DNA of 64,000 nt, from positions 248,001 through 312,000 of the forward strand of contig JANXEI010000002.1 in NCBI GenBank assembly GCA_025058835.1, in the 5' to 3' direction. This document shows, piece by piece, positions 8,308 to 18,143 of this stretch. Numbering within the stretch: the stretch's first letter is position 1; each line of letters starts with the position of its first letter. The position numbers and the translations under genes are program-made. This DNA is from Acidilobaceae archaeon (GTDB taxonomy: Archaea > Thermoproteota > Thermoprotei_A > Sulfolobales > Acidilobaceae). The notes under the pieces are model-generated. The model did not search any database. It was not told where the DNA came from and worked only from the letters and a program-made list of their open reading frames with translations.

Positions 8308-10476
8308 ATGGGCGTTTTGGAGCTGAGAGTATCAGAAGCATACTCCGTGGATGTGGGCAGGAAGATTGCTAGGATGAGCTCTGCAGACATGAGGAAGCTC
8401 GGCGTGGAGATAGCGGACTTCGTGAAGGTAGAGAGCGACGGTAGGTTCACTATAGTCAGAGTTTGGCCAGCGAGGGAGGAGGAGAGGGGCATCATCAAGA
8501 TAGACGGCTACCTACGCGAGTCGCTCGGCGTGAAGACGGGGGACATAGTGAAGGTCAGCAAAGTAGAGAGGGTAGAACAGGCCCAGAGGGTGGTCCTGGC
8601 CCCCGTGGAGACCCAGATCGAGGTCTCCAAGAACCTCGTCGACTACGTGAAGGAATCCCTTCTAAACAAGCCGGTGAGCAGGGGGGAGACGGTAGTGGTG
8701 CCGACCCTCTACGGCTACCTGACTTTCCTCGTCACCTCTACTCATCCTTCACAAGTAGTGTTTGTGTCAAAGGAGACCGAGGTAGAGGTCAAGGGGTCGC
8801 CGGTGCCAGCGGAGAGGCTGCCGAAAGGGGTGCCGAGGGTAACCTGGGAGGACATAGGCGACCTCCAGGAGGCAAAGGAGAGGATAAGGGAGATCGTAGA
8901 GCTGCCCATGAAGCACCCCGAGATCTTCAGACATCTCGGCATAGACCCGCCGAAGGGCATATTGCTCTACGGCCCTCCTGGCACCGGCAAGACGTTGCTG
9001 GCAAAGGCTCTAGCCAACGAGATCGGGGCATACTTCTTGACGATAAACGGCCCCGAGATCATGAGCAAGTTCTACGGCGAGAGCGAGCAGAGGCTGAGGG
9101 AGGTCTTCAAGGAAGCGGAGGAGAATGCTCCTGCGATCATCTTCATTGACGAGATAGACGCAATAGCCCCCAAGAGGGAGGAGGTGACAGGGGAGGTGGA
9201 GAAGAGAGTAGTGGCGCAGCTGCTCACCCTCATGGACGGGCTGAAGGAGAGGGGCAAAGTAATAGTAATAGGAGCGACCAACAGGCCTGACGCAGTAGAT
9301 CCTGCGCTCCGGAGGCCGGGGAGGTTTGACAGGGAGATCGAGATCAGGCCTCCCGACAAGGAGGCGAGGGCTGAGATACTGCGGGTCCACACCAGATACA
9401 TGCCCCTCGCAGAGGACGTTGACATAGGCAAGATTGCCGAGATAACTCACGGTTTCACGGGCGCAGACATTGCGGCCTTGGCAAAAGAGGCGGCCCTCTC
9501 AGCACTGCGGCGGTTCGTGAGGGCCGGCTCGGTGGACCTCTCGAAAGTGGAGAAAGTACCCGTCGAGATACTGAGGGACCTTAAAGTAACCATGGGAGAC
9601 TTCGCGGAGGCCTTGAAGTTCGTGAGGCCAACTCTCATGAGAGAGGTCTACGTGGAGGTGCCGAAGGTCAGGTGGGAGGACATAGGGGGGCTGGAGGAGG
9701 TCAAGCAGGAGCTGAGGGAGGCAGTAGAGTGGCCGCTGAGAAGGCCGGACGTGTTCGAGAAGATGGGGGTGAGGGCTCCTAGGGGAGTGCTCCTCTACGG
9801 CCCTCCCGGCACTGGCAAGACGTTGCTGGCAAAGGCTGTGGCTACGGAGAGCGGCGCTAACTTCATTGCGATCAGGGGGCCCGAGATCTTGAGCAAGTGG
9901 GTGGGGGAGAGCGAGAAGGCAGTGAGGAAGGTCTTCGAGAGGGCTAGACAGGTGGCTCCAGCTGTCATATTCTTTGACGAGATAGATTCCATAGCCTCCG
10001 CCAGAGGCTACAGGTTTGACTCTGGCGTCACGGACAGGATAGTCAACCAGATGCTCACGGAGATGGACGGCATACAGGTCTTGAAGAACGTGGTGGTGTT
10101 GGCAGCGACTAACAGGGCAGAGCTCATCGATCCCGCCCTCCTGAGGCCAGGGAGGTTCGACAGAATCATATACGTGCCGCCTCCCGACAAGGCAGCTAGG
10201 AAAGAGATCTTCAAGATCCACCTGAGGCTTGTCCCCCTGGCGGGAGAGGTGGACCTGGACAGGCTGGCAGAGCTCACCGAGGGCTACACGGGGGCTGACA
10301 TAGAGGCAGTGGTGAGGGAGGCAGTCATGCTTAAACTGAGGGAGCGCTTCGAGGCAGAGCCTTTGAGGATGGACCACTTTGTGAAGGCTCTGGAGAAGGT
10401 GAGGCCTAGCTTAACCAAGGAGGTTATAGCTAGGTACGAAAGGACTTACCAGGAGCTCAAGAGGACCATAGGTTAG
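8308..10476 (+). CDS. Cdc48/VCP-type AAA+ unfoldase
   Basis: A hexameric ATP-driven protein unfoldase of 722 residues, a standard length for archaeal Cdc48 (VAT). Residues 1-190 are the N domain (double-psi barrel plus beta clam). D1 has Walker A GPPGTGKT near residue 222, Walker [13 protein letters not shown] near 278 and the arginine-finger region [13 protein letters not shown]2 repeats these: GPPGTGKT near 498, [11 protein letters not shown] near 553 and [15 protein letters not shown]. The C-terminus ends in [11 protein letters not shown]. It is expected to feed substrates to the proteasome and remodel complexes in the cytosol. It stands alone on its strand behind the TATA-like CATTTAAGG near 8257 and overlaps the convergent moeA by 4 bp (TTAG). 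Confidence 0.97.
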   Translation: MGVLELRVSEAYSVDVGRKIARMSSADMRKLGVEIADFVKVESDGRFTIVRVWPAREEERGIIKIDGYLRESLGVKTGDIVKVSKVERVEQAQRVVLAPVETQIEVSKNLVDYVKESLLNKPVSRGETVVVPTLYGYLTFLVTSTHPSQVVFVSKETEVEVKGSPVPAERLPKGVPRVTWEDIGDLQEAKERIREIVELPMKHPEIFRHLGIDPPKGILLYGPPGTGKTLLAKALANEIGAYFLTINGPEIMSKFYGESEQRLREVFKEAEENAPAIIFIDEIDAIAPKREEVTGEVEKRVVAQLLTLMDGLKERGKVIVIGATNRPDAVDPALRRPGRFDREIEIRPPDKEARAEILRVHTRYMPLAEDVDIGKIAEITHGFTGADIAALAKEAALSALRRFVRAGSVDLSKVEKVPVEILRDLKVTMGDFAEALKFVRPTLMREVYVEVPKVRWEDIGGLEEVKQELREAVEWPLRRPDVFEKMGVRAPRGVLLYGPPGTGKTLLAKAVATESGANFIAIRGPEILSKWVGESEKAVRKVFERARQVAPAVIFFDEIDSIASARGYRFDSGVTDRIVNQMLTEMDGIQVLKNVVVLAATNRAELIDPALLRPGRFDRIIYVPPPDKAARKEIFKIHLRLVPLAGEVDLDRLAELTEGYTGADIEAVVREAVMLKLRERFEAEPLRMDHFVKALEKVRPSLTKEVIARYERTYQELKRTIG

Positions 10477-12101
10477 AGCCTTGCCAGATAGACTTTCTCC
10501 CTCTCTAGTACAATGCCCTCGTGAGGAGAGTACTCTTCCGGAACCACTGCGCAATCAACGTAGGAGAGCTCGTACAGTATCTTTGCCGTCTCCGCTCGCG
10601 GCACCTCCATCTTCCTCCCCCTGTAGAGCTCTGAGTATACATCATATACTGCTGCCAGCCTACAATCGCCTCTGCCCACGAGAAGGATCTTCCTCTCCAC
10701 CTCTTCCAGGACCTCCCCTACATATCCTGCTCTGGAGCTAGAGATGAGGAGACTGCCAGACCCCCTCAGCACGCTCACGGTGTTGAACCTCTCCTTTCCC
10801 ATGGGGTACACGACCTTGATCCCTTGCTGGGGTAGGCCTATGAGCTTCGTGTCCACGAGGGAAACCACCGTTTCCTCTGGCGCCTGAAACTCTTGCGCCC
10901 TCACCTTGGAGAGAGCTCCTAGCAGCCTCCCAGACTCTATTGTAGAGTGAGCGTTTGCCTTAGGGAGGCTCGCTATGGAATAGCTCTCCACGGCGACAGG
11001 GTATCCCAGCAGGCCCTCCGTTGTCCTAACCGTAGCGAGGGGAAGGTAGAGTCTCCTCCTGGGGTCCAGCCTTACGCTCGTTGCTAGCGTCACCTCCACG
11101 CTCCTCTCCTCAACCGCCGCGGGTAGGCCCAAGGAGTCCAGGAGGCCCATGACGAAGGAGTTCACTACGTTCACTGCGGCCCTCGGGTTACCAGGGAGGC
11201 CTATCACGAGCCTCCCCCCTACGATACCTACTGTAGTGGGCTTGCCGGGCTTCACTCGTAAGCCCCTCACCAGCACTTGACCCATCGCGTCCAGCACCTT
11301 CGGCACTACATCTCCCGTGCCGAGGCTGGTGCTGCCGCTAGTGATCACTATGTCGCTACCCTTCGCCCTCTCCAGCGCCCTCTCCACCTCTCCTTCTGTG
11401 TCCCCCACTATGCCGAGGTCGATTATTTCGTAACCTAGCGAGGACATCACGGAGGCTATGTAATATCTGTTCGCGTCATATGTCTTCCCTGCCTCGAGGA
11501 GGCCCCCTGGTTCTAGGAGCTCTCTGCCTATGCTGAGCACTGCTACCCGCGGCCTTCGAGAGGCCAAGACCCTGTCGATACCCAGTGACGCAAGGGAAGC
11601 GACCGTGACTGCAGTGATCCTAGAGCCGCGGTGGAGGACCACGTCTCCGCTGGAGACATCCGTAGCGGGAAGGGCAATTCCGTCGCCGAGCGACGGAACG
11701 TCTTTGATCACTACGCTATCTCCTGTTACCTCTGCGTTCTCTACCGGCACCACGGCCTCCGCTCCTGGCGGCACAATAGAGCCCGTGTCCACGTAAGCGC
11801 ACTCTCCCTCTCCCAGCCTAGGAGGGATCCCCTCCCCTATCGCTTGCCTGAAGGCAAGCTTCAGGGGCTTGCGCCCATTGGGAGAGCTGGCCAGGTCGAG
11901 AAGAGAGACTGCATATCCGTCGAGCGTCGACCGCGGCAAGGGAGGGAGGGATATAGGCGCCCTTATGTCCTCTGCCAGCAGTCTACCTCGAAGGGCGGAG
12001 ATGGGGACCTCCTCCGAGTCTTCCAGGAGAGAATCAGCTATTCTCCTCCCCACCGCCCTCCTTACCTTCTCGATAGCCTGTGAAGGGTCCAGGAGCTCCA
12101 T
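10473..12101 (-). CDS. moeA: Molybdopterin molybdenumtransferase MoeA with C-terminal extension
   Basis: MoeA inserts molybdate (or tungstate) into adenylylated molybdopterin. Visible: RSTLDGYAV near residue 60, GTGDVVP and the gephyrin-type core SSGSTSLG region near 250, and [11 protein letters not shown] near 305 (usually GLPGNP-V-S-A). The MoeA core ends near residue 400, but the protein continues to 542. The extra 130 residues ([14 protein letters not shown] onward, with [16 protein letters not shown]) have alpha/beta character and may be part of the periplasmic-binding-like domain found behind some archaeal MoeA proteins; that assignment is inference. The enzyme would serve the molybdenum formate dehydrogenase at 55.5 kb. 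It overlaps the convergent cdc48 gene by 4 bp. Confidence 0.93.
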   Translation of the reverse strand: MELLDPSQAIEKVRRAVGRRIADSLLEDSEEVPISALRGRLLAEDIRAPISLPPLPRSTLDGYAVSLLDLASSPNGRKPLKLAFRQAIGEGIPPRLGEGECAYVDTGSIVPPGAEAVVPVENAEVTGDSVVIKDVPSLGDGIALPATDVSSGDVVLHRGSRITAVTVASLASLGIDRVLASRRPRVAVLSIGRELLEPGGLLEAGKTYDANRYYIASVMSSLGYEIIDLGIVGDTEGEVERALERAKGSDIVITSGSTSLGTGDVVPKVLDAMGQVLVRGLRVKPGKPTTVGIVGGRLVIGLPGNPRAAVNVVNSFVMGLLDSLGLPAAVEERSVEVTLATSVRLDPRRRLYLPLATVRTTEGLLGYPVAVESYSIASLPKANAHSTIESGRLLGALSKVRAQEFQAPEETVVSLVDTKLIGLPQQGIKVVYPMGKERFNTVSVLRGSGSLLISSSRAGYVGEVLEEVERKILLVGRGDCRLAAVYDVYSELYRGRKMEVPRAETAKILYELSYVDCAVVPEEYSPHEGIVLEREKVYLARL

Positions 12102-12172
12102 GATCTGCCTACCCTTTCATTACCTTACAGTACATATAAGACCTTACACGCCGCTCCCGATGGCGGGGGCAG

Positions 12173-12961
12173 TTGGGCAAGGAGGTCACCATATGGGAAC
12201 ACCTAGAGGAGCTGCTGGTGAGGCTGAGGAAAGCCCTCATAGTGTTTGCCCTCGCAACGCTGATAGTTCCCTTCCTCCCCGTGAGCCTCTCCTCCTACGA
12301 ACCGCTCGTCTACTGGGTGCCAAGGGTTCTGATAGATCACACGGTGCCTGACAAGATAGAAGTATTTGGAAAAGAGGTCGAGGTAAAGCTATCCCAGACT
12401 AGCCCTTTCGGAGGCCTGAGGATCCTTCTTTATTCAGCCTTGCTGATAGGGTTCCTCGTCTCTAGCCCATACATAGCATACCAGCTCTATGCCTTCATAG
12501 AGCCAGCTCTGTACCCACGGGAGAAGAGGTGGCTGCTCTTCGGAGGCCTTGCCGCAGTGGTCCTCTTCGTCGCAGGCGCCTCCCTCGCCCTGCTCGTAGT
12601 GCTCCCCTTCACCTACAGGATCATGTTCATTCTTTCCTATCTCGTGGTGGGAGACATGCTGATATCTTATGCAGATCCGGTCGACATAATGTCGTCAGCC
12701 CTGTTCATAACCGTTGCAACCGGCATAGCCTTTGAGATACCTCTCATCATCTTCATCCTTGTGTATCTTGACGTAATACAGGTGGGTTCCCTTGGCAGCC
12801 CCTACCTTCGCTACCTTCTCCTATTCTCTGCAATAATAGCTGCTCTGATAAGCCCAGACCCTTCCGGAATCGGAATGATAATTATGCTAGTCCCATATTT
12901 CTCCTTGATAGTAGGAGCTGTGCTGTTGGCTAACTTCCTGAAGAAACGCTCTCGCTCTTGA
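12173..12961 (+). CDS. tatC: Twin-arginine translocase subunit TatC
   Basis: The polytopic receptor of the Tat pathway, which exports folded proteins. It starts with [15 protein letters not shown], the TatC N-terminal signature whose Glu contacts the twin arginines, and has six membrane helices. The conserved segment [16 protein letters not shown] and [22 protein letters not shown] (first cytoplasmic loop) are intact. The first outer loop (residues 36-85) is longer than in bacteria. The start is a TTG at 12173; the ATG at 12160 is out of frame. A likely cargo is the Tat-signal formate dehydrogenase at 55.5 kb. No TatA gene is visible nearby. It overlaps L10e tail to tail by 32 bp. Confidence 0.95.
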   Translation: MGKEVTIWEHLEELLVRLRKALIVFALATLIVPFLPVSLSSYEPLVYWVPRVLIDHTVPDKIEVFGKEVEVKLSQTSPFGGLRILLYSALLIGFLVSSPYIAYQLYAFIEPALYPREKRWLLFGGLAAVVLFVAGASLALLVVLPFTYRIMFILSYLVVGDMLISYADPVDIMSSALFITVATGIAFEIPLIIFILVYLDVIQVGSLGSPYLRYLLLFSAIIAALISPDPSGIGMIIMLVPYFSLIVGAVLLANFLKKRSRS

Positions 12962-13466
12962 GAGATTTGATCACGATCCTCGAGGGGAGCGATATCTTCC
13001 TAGCTCCTCTCCTCAGCGCCTCCTTGATCTTCTCCTCACTGCCTGCCCTTCCCCAGACATCGATCACTACTTGCCCTGCATTCACCCTTGCTGCCGTCCC
13101 TATGGGCTTCCCGAAAGCCAGCCTCATGCCGTCCTGGAGCCTGTCTGCTCCCGCAAACGCCATCATCTTGTTCTCTCTCAGCACATGATGCGGGTAGATG
13201 CGGATCCTCATGTAATAGTTGGCCTCCCCAAGCAACGTAGTGAGGGTCTTGTTGACCATGATTCTCGCTGCCTCCAGAGCATTATGCCTTATGTTCCCTG
13301 ACTCTAGAGCTATGAGCTCCCCCTTTACCTCGCCCTCCTGCATCAGGGCACGGTTACCCATCTCGAACTTCGTTATCTTCGGCATTGGCACGCCGGGTAT
13401 GTACTCCTTCCTCGTGTAGGGCGGCCCGCTGAAGTGGGTGTAGCACCTTGCAGGCCTAAGGGGCAT
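12930..13466 (-). CDS. rpl10e: Large-subunit ribosomal protein L10e (uL16 family)
   Basis: A 178-residue ribosomal protein that contacts the A-site side of 23S rRNA. The N-terminus [20 protein letters not shown] is nearly invariant in archaeal L10e, which fixes the ATG at 13466 over the GTG at 13475. Further signatures are [20 protein letters not shown] and [23 protein letters not shown] ribosome site precedes the ATG. The start lies inside the end of the upstream tRNA-modification gene (overlap about 11 bp), so the two are co-transcribed. Confidence 0.97.
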   Translation of the reverse strand: MPLRPARCYTHFSGPPYTRKEYIPGVPMPKITKFEMGNRALMQEGEVKGELIALESGNIRHNALEAARIMVNKTLTTLLGEANYYMRIRIYPHHVLRENKMMAFAGADRLQDGMRLAFGKPIGTAARVNAGQVVIDVWGRAGSEEKIKEALRRGARKISLPSRIVIKSLKSESVSSGS

Positions 13467-14442
13467 ACCTCTCACCTCCCCTGTCGCTCCCTCTGAGGCT
13501 TAAAAGTGGAGAAGTGGTATATGGAGGAGAGCGCATGCCCAGCTCCTCCAGGAGCTCGCAGAGCCTGCAGATACTCCTACTAGGCGCGGTAGGAGAGCCG
13601 CACCTCGAGCACCTCTCAACCCTCTCCTCTCCCGGCACCAACAACTCGTCTAGCAACTCAAGGGCTCTCAGGAGGGCTCCCGGGCTCTCCCTCTCCAGCC
13701 TGTACAGCTCTCCCCTCAACCTTGCCCGCAAGGTGGGATGTTCTGAGATGAACATGCACTCTGCTCGCTGGAAGGGGAAGTTCCTTATCATAGCATAGGT
13801 AGCTGACTCCCACTCGTATATCTTCCTCATTGGTTTCACTCTCCTAACGCCCGCCCCCTTGCTTAAGGGGTGGAGCTTCAGGAGTCCAGCAAGATCCCCT
13901 CTCAAGATGTTCATTATAGCAGTCTGCACTTCGTCGTCCAAGTTGTGAGCAGTGGCGAGCTTGTCCACGCCCAACTCCTCCGCTACGCTGCTCATTATCC
14001 TTCTCCTGGCTACTCCGCAGAAGGTGCAGGCAGAGGTGGGGCTACCCCTCGCCCTGGCCTCCTTCACCATCTCATGAACGCTTAGCCCGGCGAAGTCTTT
14101 CACCCTCACCACCATGATCTCCACGCCATAACCCTTTGCCACCTCTTTCAGCGCGGCTACGTCCTCCTCCCTGTTGTAGCCCGGTATCCCCTCCACTATC
14201 GAGAGGCCTACCAGCTTAGAGGGGCTGTGGTAGAGGGCTATGCTCTCGAGGAGGACGTAGCTGTCCTTGCCCCCGCTCAGCGCAAGGAGAACTCTGTCCC
14301 CCGGCTCTATCATTCGCCACCTCTCAACCTCAGCCCTAACCCTCGAGCGAACGTCCTCTAAGAAGCACTCTTTGCACAGGGCTCTCCTCTTCGCCGGCTG
14401 AAACACAGAGGCCTTTCTCACTCCGCAGAGAGCGCAGTTCAT
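13456..14442 (-). CDS. tRNA 2-thiolation-type ATPase (NcsA/Ctu1/TtcA family)
   Basis: A PP-loop ATPase that adenylates a tRNA base for sulfur insertion. The N-terminal zinc finger is CALCG near residue 3 with a later CKECF; the PP-loop is [13 protein letters not shown] near residue 54; the central Cys pair is SACTFCG near 140, followed by [10 protein letters not shown]-like [14 protein letters not shown]; and a C-terminal zinc finger has CSRCGSPT and ICRLCE. This five-Cys-motif layout is that of the archaeal and eukaryotic NcsA/Ctu1 group, which makes 2-thiouridine at position 34 (or 54 in relatives); I cannot tell which position. ATG at 14442 is chosen; a TTG directly before it is equivalent. 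It is the first gene of an operon with L10e. Confidence 0.9.
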   Translation of the reverse strand: MNCALCGVRKASVFQPAKRRALCKECFLEDVRSRVRAEVERWRMIEPGDRVLLALSGGKDSYVLLESIALYHSPSKLVGLSIVEGIPGYNREEDVAALKEVAKGYGVEIMVVRVKDFAGLSVHEMVKEARARGSPTSACTFCGVARRRIMSSVAEELGVDKLATAHNLDDEVQTAIMNILRGDLAGLLKLHPLSKGAGVRRVKPMRKIYEWESATYAMIRNFPFQRAECMFISEHPTLRARLRGELYRLERESPGALLRALELLDELLVPGEERVERCSRCGSPTAPSRSICRLCELLEELGMRSPPYTTSPLLSLRGSDRGGERYAP

Positions 14443-14561
14443 CAAGACGAGAGCTGGACTCGCTCGAGCTTTTAATTTTGTAAGTGCCAGCGGAGCTCGA
14501 CGAGCAGGTCAATAGCCTTTTATATTAATGCCCCTACCCTCCTCCCATAAGGGGGGACACG

Positions 14562-15701
14562 TTGGACGGGAGCTTGGAATCCATAAGGGCGAGCACGCGG
14601 GAGTTCGCGGAGAAGGAGCTACGGAGGGTTGCAAAGCTCGTAGACGAGAGGAACGCAGTACCAGAGGAGGTCCTCCGGCAGGTCGCCGAAATGGGGTACT
14701 TCTCGCTGAGGGTGCCAGAAGAGTACGGCGGCCCAGGCCTCTCTGTCTTGGAGAGCACGGTAGTGATAGAGGAGCTCTCTAGGGTCTCCAGCGCTATAGG
14801 TATAATGGCTACGGTGAGCGGCAGCATGGTGCCGTACCCAATAGTCAAGTACGGCACTCCAGAGCAGAAGGAGAAGTACTTAGGCATCCTGGCCAAAGGG
14901 GGCATCGGAGCTTTTGCGCTCTCCGAGCCCTGCTGTGGGAGCGACGCGGCCTCCATAACCACGAGGGCGACGTTGGAGGGGGACGAGATCGTTATAGAGG
15001 GCACCAAGACATACATCACGAACGCTCCTTATGCAGACTTCTTCCTCGTGGCAGTGAGGACGGGGAGGGAGGAGGACAGACACAAGGGCGTCTCTCTCGT
15101 GATCCTCGACAGGTCTCCTTGCATGAAGATCTCCAAGCTCGAAATGATGGGTTACAGGGGGAGCGGCACCTCCGAGCTCAAGCTGGAGGGCTGCAGGACT
15201 AGCAAGGAGAACTTGATAGGGGAGCTGAACGCGGGCTTCAAGAAGATCATGATGACGCTTAACGAGGGTAGAGTAACCACTGCAGCAACAGGGTTGGGCA
15301 TAATGCAGGCTGCCTTCGAGGAGGCCTTCGAGTACGCAAAGCAGAGGACCAGCATGGGGGTGCCCATAATAGAGCACCAGATGGTGCAGCACCTGCTCGC
15401 AGAGATGAACATGTTGCTAGAGACCTCTAGGCTCATAGTCTACGAGGCTGCCAGGAGGCTTGACGCGGGAGATCCGGACATCGCTAGATTTTCGAGCATA
15501 GCAAAGCTGTTCACAGCCAGCAGAGGCGTGGACCTCGTCAGGATGGCCATGCAGGTGATGGGGGGCATAGGATACAGCAAGGACAGCCTTGTGGAGAGGC
15601 TCTACAGAGACATCAAGATGATAGAGATAGGCGACGGAACTAACGAGATCCAGCGCATGGTTATAGTGAAGAGCCTACGGGGGAAGATCAGGGGCGACTA
15701 G
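14562..15701 (+). CDS. Acyl-CoA dehydrogenase
   Basis: A flavoenzyme of 379 residues that oxidises an acyl-CoA to the 2-enoyl-CoA. Signatures: VPEEYGGPGLSVLE near residue 50, FALSEPCCGSDAASI near 120 (FAD contact), GTKTYITNAPYADFFLV near 148, NEGRVTTAATGLGIMQAA near 230, and QVMGGIGYSKDSLVERLYRD near 330. At the place where medium-chain enzymes carry their catalytic Glu (Y-E-G-T) this one has GDGT, i.e. Asp. The start is a TTG at 14562 with GGGGGG seven bases upstream and a TATA box CTTTTATATTAA near 14517. It may belong with the mutase and the fused hydratase/dehydrogenase in a C4 acyl-CoA pathway; chain length is not readable. Confidence 0.93.
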   Translation: MDGSLESIRASTREFAEKELRRVAKLVDERNAVPEEVLRQVAEMGYFSLRVPEEYGGPGLSVLESTVVIEELSRVSSAIGIMATVSGSMVPYPIVKYGTPEQKEKYLGILAKGGIGAFALSEPCCGSDAASITTRATLEGDEIVIEGTKTYITNAPYADFFLVAVRTGREEDRHKGVSLVILDRSPCMKISKLEMMGYRGSGTSELKLEGCRTSKENLIGELNAGFKKIMMTLNEGRVTTAATGLGIMQAAFEEAFEYAKQRTSMGVPIIEHQMVQHLLAEMNMLLETSRLIVYEAARRLDAGDPDIARFSSIAKLFTASRGVDLVRMAMQVMGGIGYSKDSLVERLYRDIKMIEIGDGTNEIQRMVIVKSLRGKIRGD

Positions 15702-16732
15702 ATAACGATCCGCCTGCTCGCAGCCCTCCTCAGCCTGTTCATTACTGCCAGCCCTAGCCCCCTCTCCTCGAAGCCCTCTGCCACAGCTACATCGACCCCC
15801 AGCTCGTCGACCCTCCTGAGCGCATCGAAGAGGGCTCTAGCTATAGAGAACATGTCGCCCCTGGAGCCCAGCTCTATCACCTTAAGTCCCCCGTAGAACC
15901 GGGCCGTTTCCTTCGAGGCCAATATTGCCGCCCTCCCGTGCTTTTCTGCCTCCTCCCTCACTGTCCTTGCATATGCCTCTAGCTGGGAGTACTCCCTTGC
16001 CTCCACCAGGATCAGAGGGGTCCTAGGGGCGTAGTGCCTGTGCTTCATCCCCGGCGCTAGCGCTCTGGATGCCTCCGCTAGCCCCCTCGCGAAGTCTGGG
16101 ACGTAGATTTTCTCCCCTAGGATCTTCTCCAGCTCCTCCACAGGATATGCTCCCGGCCTGAGTAGCACAGGGGGTTCCGAGAGCAGGTCCACTATGGTGG
16201 ACTCTACGCCGTAAAGGGTCTCCCCCGCATCAATGATCACCTCTACCCTGGAGCTCAGGTCCTTCACTACATGCTCCCCCCTCGTCGGGCTAGGCCTTCC
16301 AGAGATGTTGGCGCTAGGGGCGGCTATGGGGGCGGAGAGCTCTATGAGCTTCAGCGCTACTGGGTGGGCAGGCATCCTGACTGCGAGGGTTTCCTGGCCT
16401 GCGGTGACGGCATAGGGGACTCTCGGGGACTTCCTCACGAGCAGGGTGAGGGGCCCAGGCCATAACCTTTCTGCTAGCCTGTAGGCCTTTTCCGGCACAT
16501 ATGAAGAGAGCAGCTCCAGCTGACCTGTTTCGCAGATGTGAACTATTATCGGGTTGTCCGGAGGCCTGCCCTTCACTGCATAGATCTTCCTCACCGCTGC
16601 CTCGTTAAGCGCGTCTGCCCCCAGCCCATAAACGGTCTCCGTGGGAAAAGCCACGAGCCCTCCTCCCTTGATGGCCTCTGCTGCCGGCAGCAGCTGGCTC
16701 TCGTCAAAGGAAGAGGGATCTAGCTTGATCAC
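15698..16732 (-). CDS. sua5: L-threonylcarbamoyladenylate synthase (Sua5 type)
   Basis: Makes threonylcarbamoyl-AMP from threonine, bicarbonate and ATP, the first step of the universal t6A37 tRNA modification. The YrdC domain (residues 1-205) shows GGLVAFPTETVYGLGADA near 24, KGRPPDNPIIVHI near 53, LAVRMPAHPVALKLI and the serine region APSANISGRPSPT. A linker with HRHYAPRTPL leads to the C-terminal Sua5 domain (to residue 344), which separates Sua5 from the shorter YrdC. The start is a GTG at 16732 overlapping the TGA of the upstream BtuF-like gene (GTGA). It overlaps the convergent acyl-CoA dehydrogenase gene by CTAG. Confidence 0.96.
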   Translation of the reverse strand: MIKLDPSSFDESQLLPAAEAIKGGGLVAFPTETVYGLGADALNEAAVRKIYAVKGRPPDNPIIVHICETGQLELLSSYVPEKAYRLAERLWPGPLTLLVRKSPRVPYAVTAGQETLAVRMPAHPVALKLIELSAPIAAPSANISGRPSPTRGEHVVKDLSSRVEVIIDAGETLYGVESTIVDLLSEPPVLLRPGAYPVEELEKILGEKIYVPDFARGLAEASRALAPGMKHRHYAPRTPLILVEAREYSQLEAYARTVREEAEKHGRAAILASKETARFYGGLKVIELGSRGDMFSIARALFDALRRVDELGVDVAVAEGFEERGLGLAVMNRLRRAASRRIVI

Positions 16733-17565
16733 CAGGGTAATGGCTCTCCCCTCCTCCTCTTCACCCTCTCCACAAATGCACGTAAGGCTTTGAAGAAGGA
16801 GGGGCCGTAGTGGGCTAGGCTGTCGTACTCCATCAAGATCAGCCCTTCCCTAACGGCCCTCAGGCCCCCGAGCCCCCTCGCCTCCAGCCTAGGCCTCAGC
16901 CAGCTCTCCTCCAGAGGGACCCCTAGCTGGAACTCGTAGCCGAAAACGTCAGGGTCGAACTGCACTATGGCCTCTGAGCTAGGGCTTATGACCCAGCTCT
17001 CCCGCAGTTGGTCGAAGGTGGACCTAGCCCCCATGTAGTGGAAGCTGTCTGCTATGTAGCTGACCCCGCCAGGCGAGACGGGGCCCCCCAAGTCTATCTC
17101 GTAGTGTACCTTTAGCCCTGTGAGGGCGCCCCTGAGGGCCCTAGCCTCCTCCTCCAGCCTTCTTGCTAGCTCCCTCGCCCTCTCGAGCTCCCCCACCACC
17201 GCTCCCACCTTGATCACGTACTCGAAGAGCCCGGGGAGCGTGACGGGGAGCGATATCGGGAACACAGTGTAGCCCTTCTGCACCAGCTCCCTCAGCGCCA
17301 CCAGCTGTGCCCCCGTCGTGACCAGTATTAGGTCTGGCTTGAGGGGCTCCAGCTTCGAGTACAGGACCTTCCAGTAGCTCCCCACCTTGGGCTTCTCCCT
17401 TGCCTGGGGCGGCTTGTTGCAGTAGATGCTGACTCCTGCCACCCTCTCCTCCAGCCCCAGCATGAACAAGATCTCCGTTATGGCAGGCGCCAGGCTCACT
17501 ATCCTCTGCGGACTGTCCGGGACCTCCACCTCCTTGTCTAGCGCTTCTGCGTAGAGCTTTACCAA
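16729..17565 (-). CDS. BtuF-like helical-backbone metal/cobalamin-binding protein without signal peptide
   Basis: A 278-residue protein of the class III solute-binding fold: N-lobe SPQRIVSLAPAITEILFMLGL near residue 19, central VGSYWKVLYSKLEPLKPDLILV near 63, long backbone helix ARELARRLEEEARAL near 130, and C-lobe IADSFHYMGARSTFDQL near 170. This order is typical of BtuF and iron-siderophore receptors. No signal peptide or lipobox is present: the protein begins at a TTG (17565, after GGGAGGG) directly with VKLYAEALDKEV. It therefore probably works in the cytosol. It is translationally coupled to sua5, and the B12-dependent mutase follows 0.8 kb away on the other strand. Cobalamin as ligand is inference. 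Confidence 0.8.
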   Translation of the reverse strand: MVKLYAEALDKEVEVPDSPQRIVSLAPAITEILFMLGLEERVAGVSIYCNKPPQAREKPKVGSYWKVLYSKLEPLKPDLILVTTGAQLVALRELVQKGYTVFPISLPVTLPGLFEYVIKVGAVVGELERARELARRLEEEARALRGALTGLKVHYEIDLGGPVSPGGVSYIADSFHYMGARSTFDQLRESWVISPSSEAIVQFDPDVFGYEFQLGVPLEESWLRPRLEARGLGGLRAVREGLILMEYDSLAHYGPSFFKALRAFVERVKRRRGEPLPW

Positions 17566-17718
17566 GAGCCCTCCCGCCTGCGATTGCTATGCCGTTCTAT
17601 TATTTCTTCTCTGCTGACCTAACGAGCAAGGTGGACTAGTCCAGAGATGATGTCATGTAGGTCGTAATGTAGACGTTGCTCGAGAAGCACAGAAGGGAAT
17701 CGCCGGTACAGCAATAGC

Positions 17719-17725
17719 CTTTAAG
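17719..17725 (+). promoter_or_regulatory. TATA box of the unknown gene at 17763
   Basis: CTTTAAG lies 29 bases before the strong ribosome site GGAGGCGG at 17749-17756, giving a transcript start right at that site. Confidence 0.4.
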
Positions 17726-17762
17726 CCTCGGACGGACCATACTCTACTGGAGGCGGCACCTT

Positions 17763-18143
17763 TTGGCTAAAGGAAGAGGTGAACTAGCTGATAGAATAGC
17801 GAAGGGAATATATAGCAATGACCCGATTGAGATGATAGCTAGGGAAATGATAGCTAGAGGCGAGCTGAAAATAGTCAGAAACAGCTGGCGTAGCGGCAAG
17901 AACAAGGAGTTCCTGGAAAAGCTGTGCAGGACTGCCAGCTCTGAATACGTTCTCAGGCGGGTACCGAAAATTGGAAGCAGAGGTCAGAAGCCCAAGAAGC
18001 AGAGCACAGCCTCTGAGGCTGCGAAGGTGCTCGAGGAGAGGCTCATAGCGATGGGCGTTCCCAGGACCGTCCTGGAGACGCTGACTAATCCAACACATGG
18101 GGCTGATAAGGAGAGCAAGTGCGCTGGCAGTGCCCATGTCTAG
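17763..18143 (+). CDS. Unknown 126-residue basic protein
   Basis: I do not recognise this protein. It has good expression signals: a TATA element at 17719, GGAGGCGG six bases before a TTG start, and an open frame to 18143. The product is soluble, helical and basic. The middle is rich in Lys and Arg (SWRSGKNKEFLEKLCR, then SRGQKPKKQ) and two Cys lie near residues 55 and 121. MIAREMIARGEL near residue 24 suggests a helical hairpin. Codon use is more AT-rich at the 5' end than in its neighbours. It lies between the BtuF-like gene (divergent) and the mutase (255 bp downstream, same strand). A nucleic-acid-binding role is possible but only from charge. Confidence 0.65.
   Translation: MAKGRGELADRIAKGIYSNDPIEMIAREMIARGELKIVRNSWRSGKNKEFLEKLCRTASSEYVLRRVPKIGSRGQKPKKQSTASEAAKVLEERLIAMGVPRTVLETLTNPTHGADKESKCAGSAHV

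Noticed and set aside
9010-10377. Long minus-strand open frames opposite cdc48
   Set aside because: They mirror a certain AAA+ gene, show compositional bias (His, Leu, Pro rich) and have no ribosome site or family motif.
13466-13475. GTG 13475 as start of L10e
   Set aside because: The invariant family N-terminus MPLRP begins at the ATG at 13466, which also has the better ribosome site.
17640-17700. C/D box sRNA suggested by GATGATG near 17650
   Set aside because: No CTGA boxes at suitable spacing follow; only a single C-like box is present.
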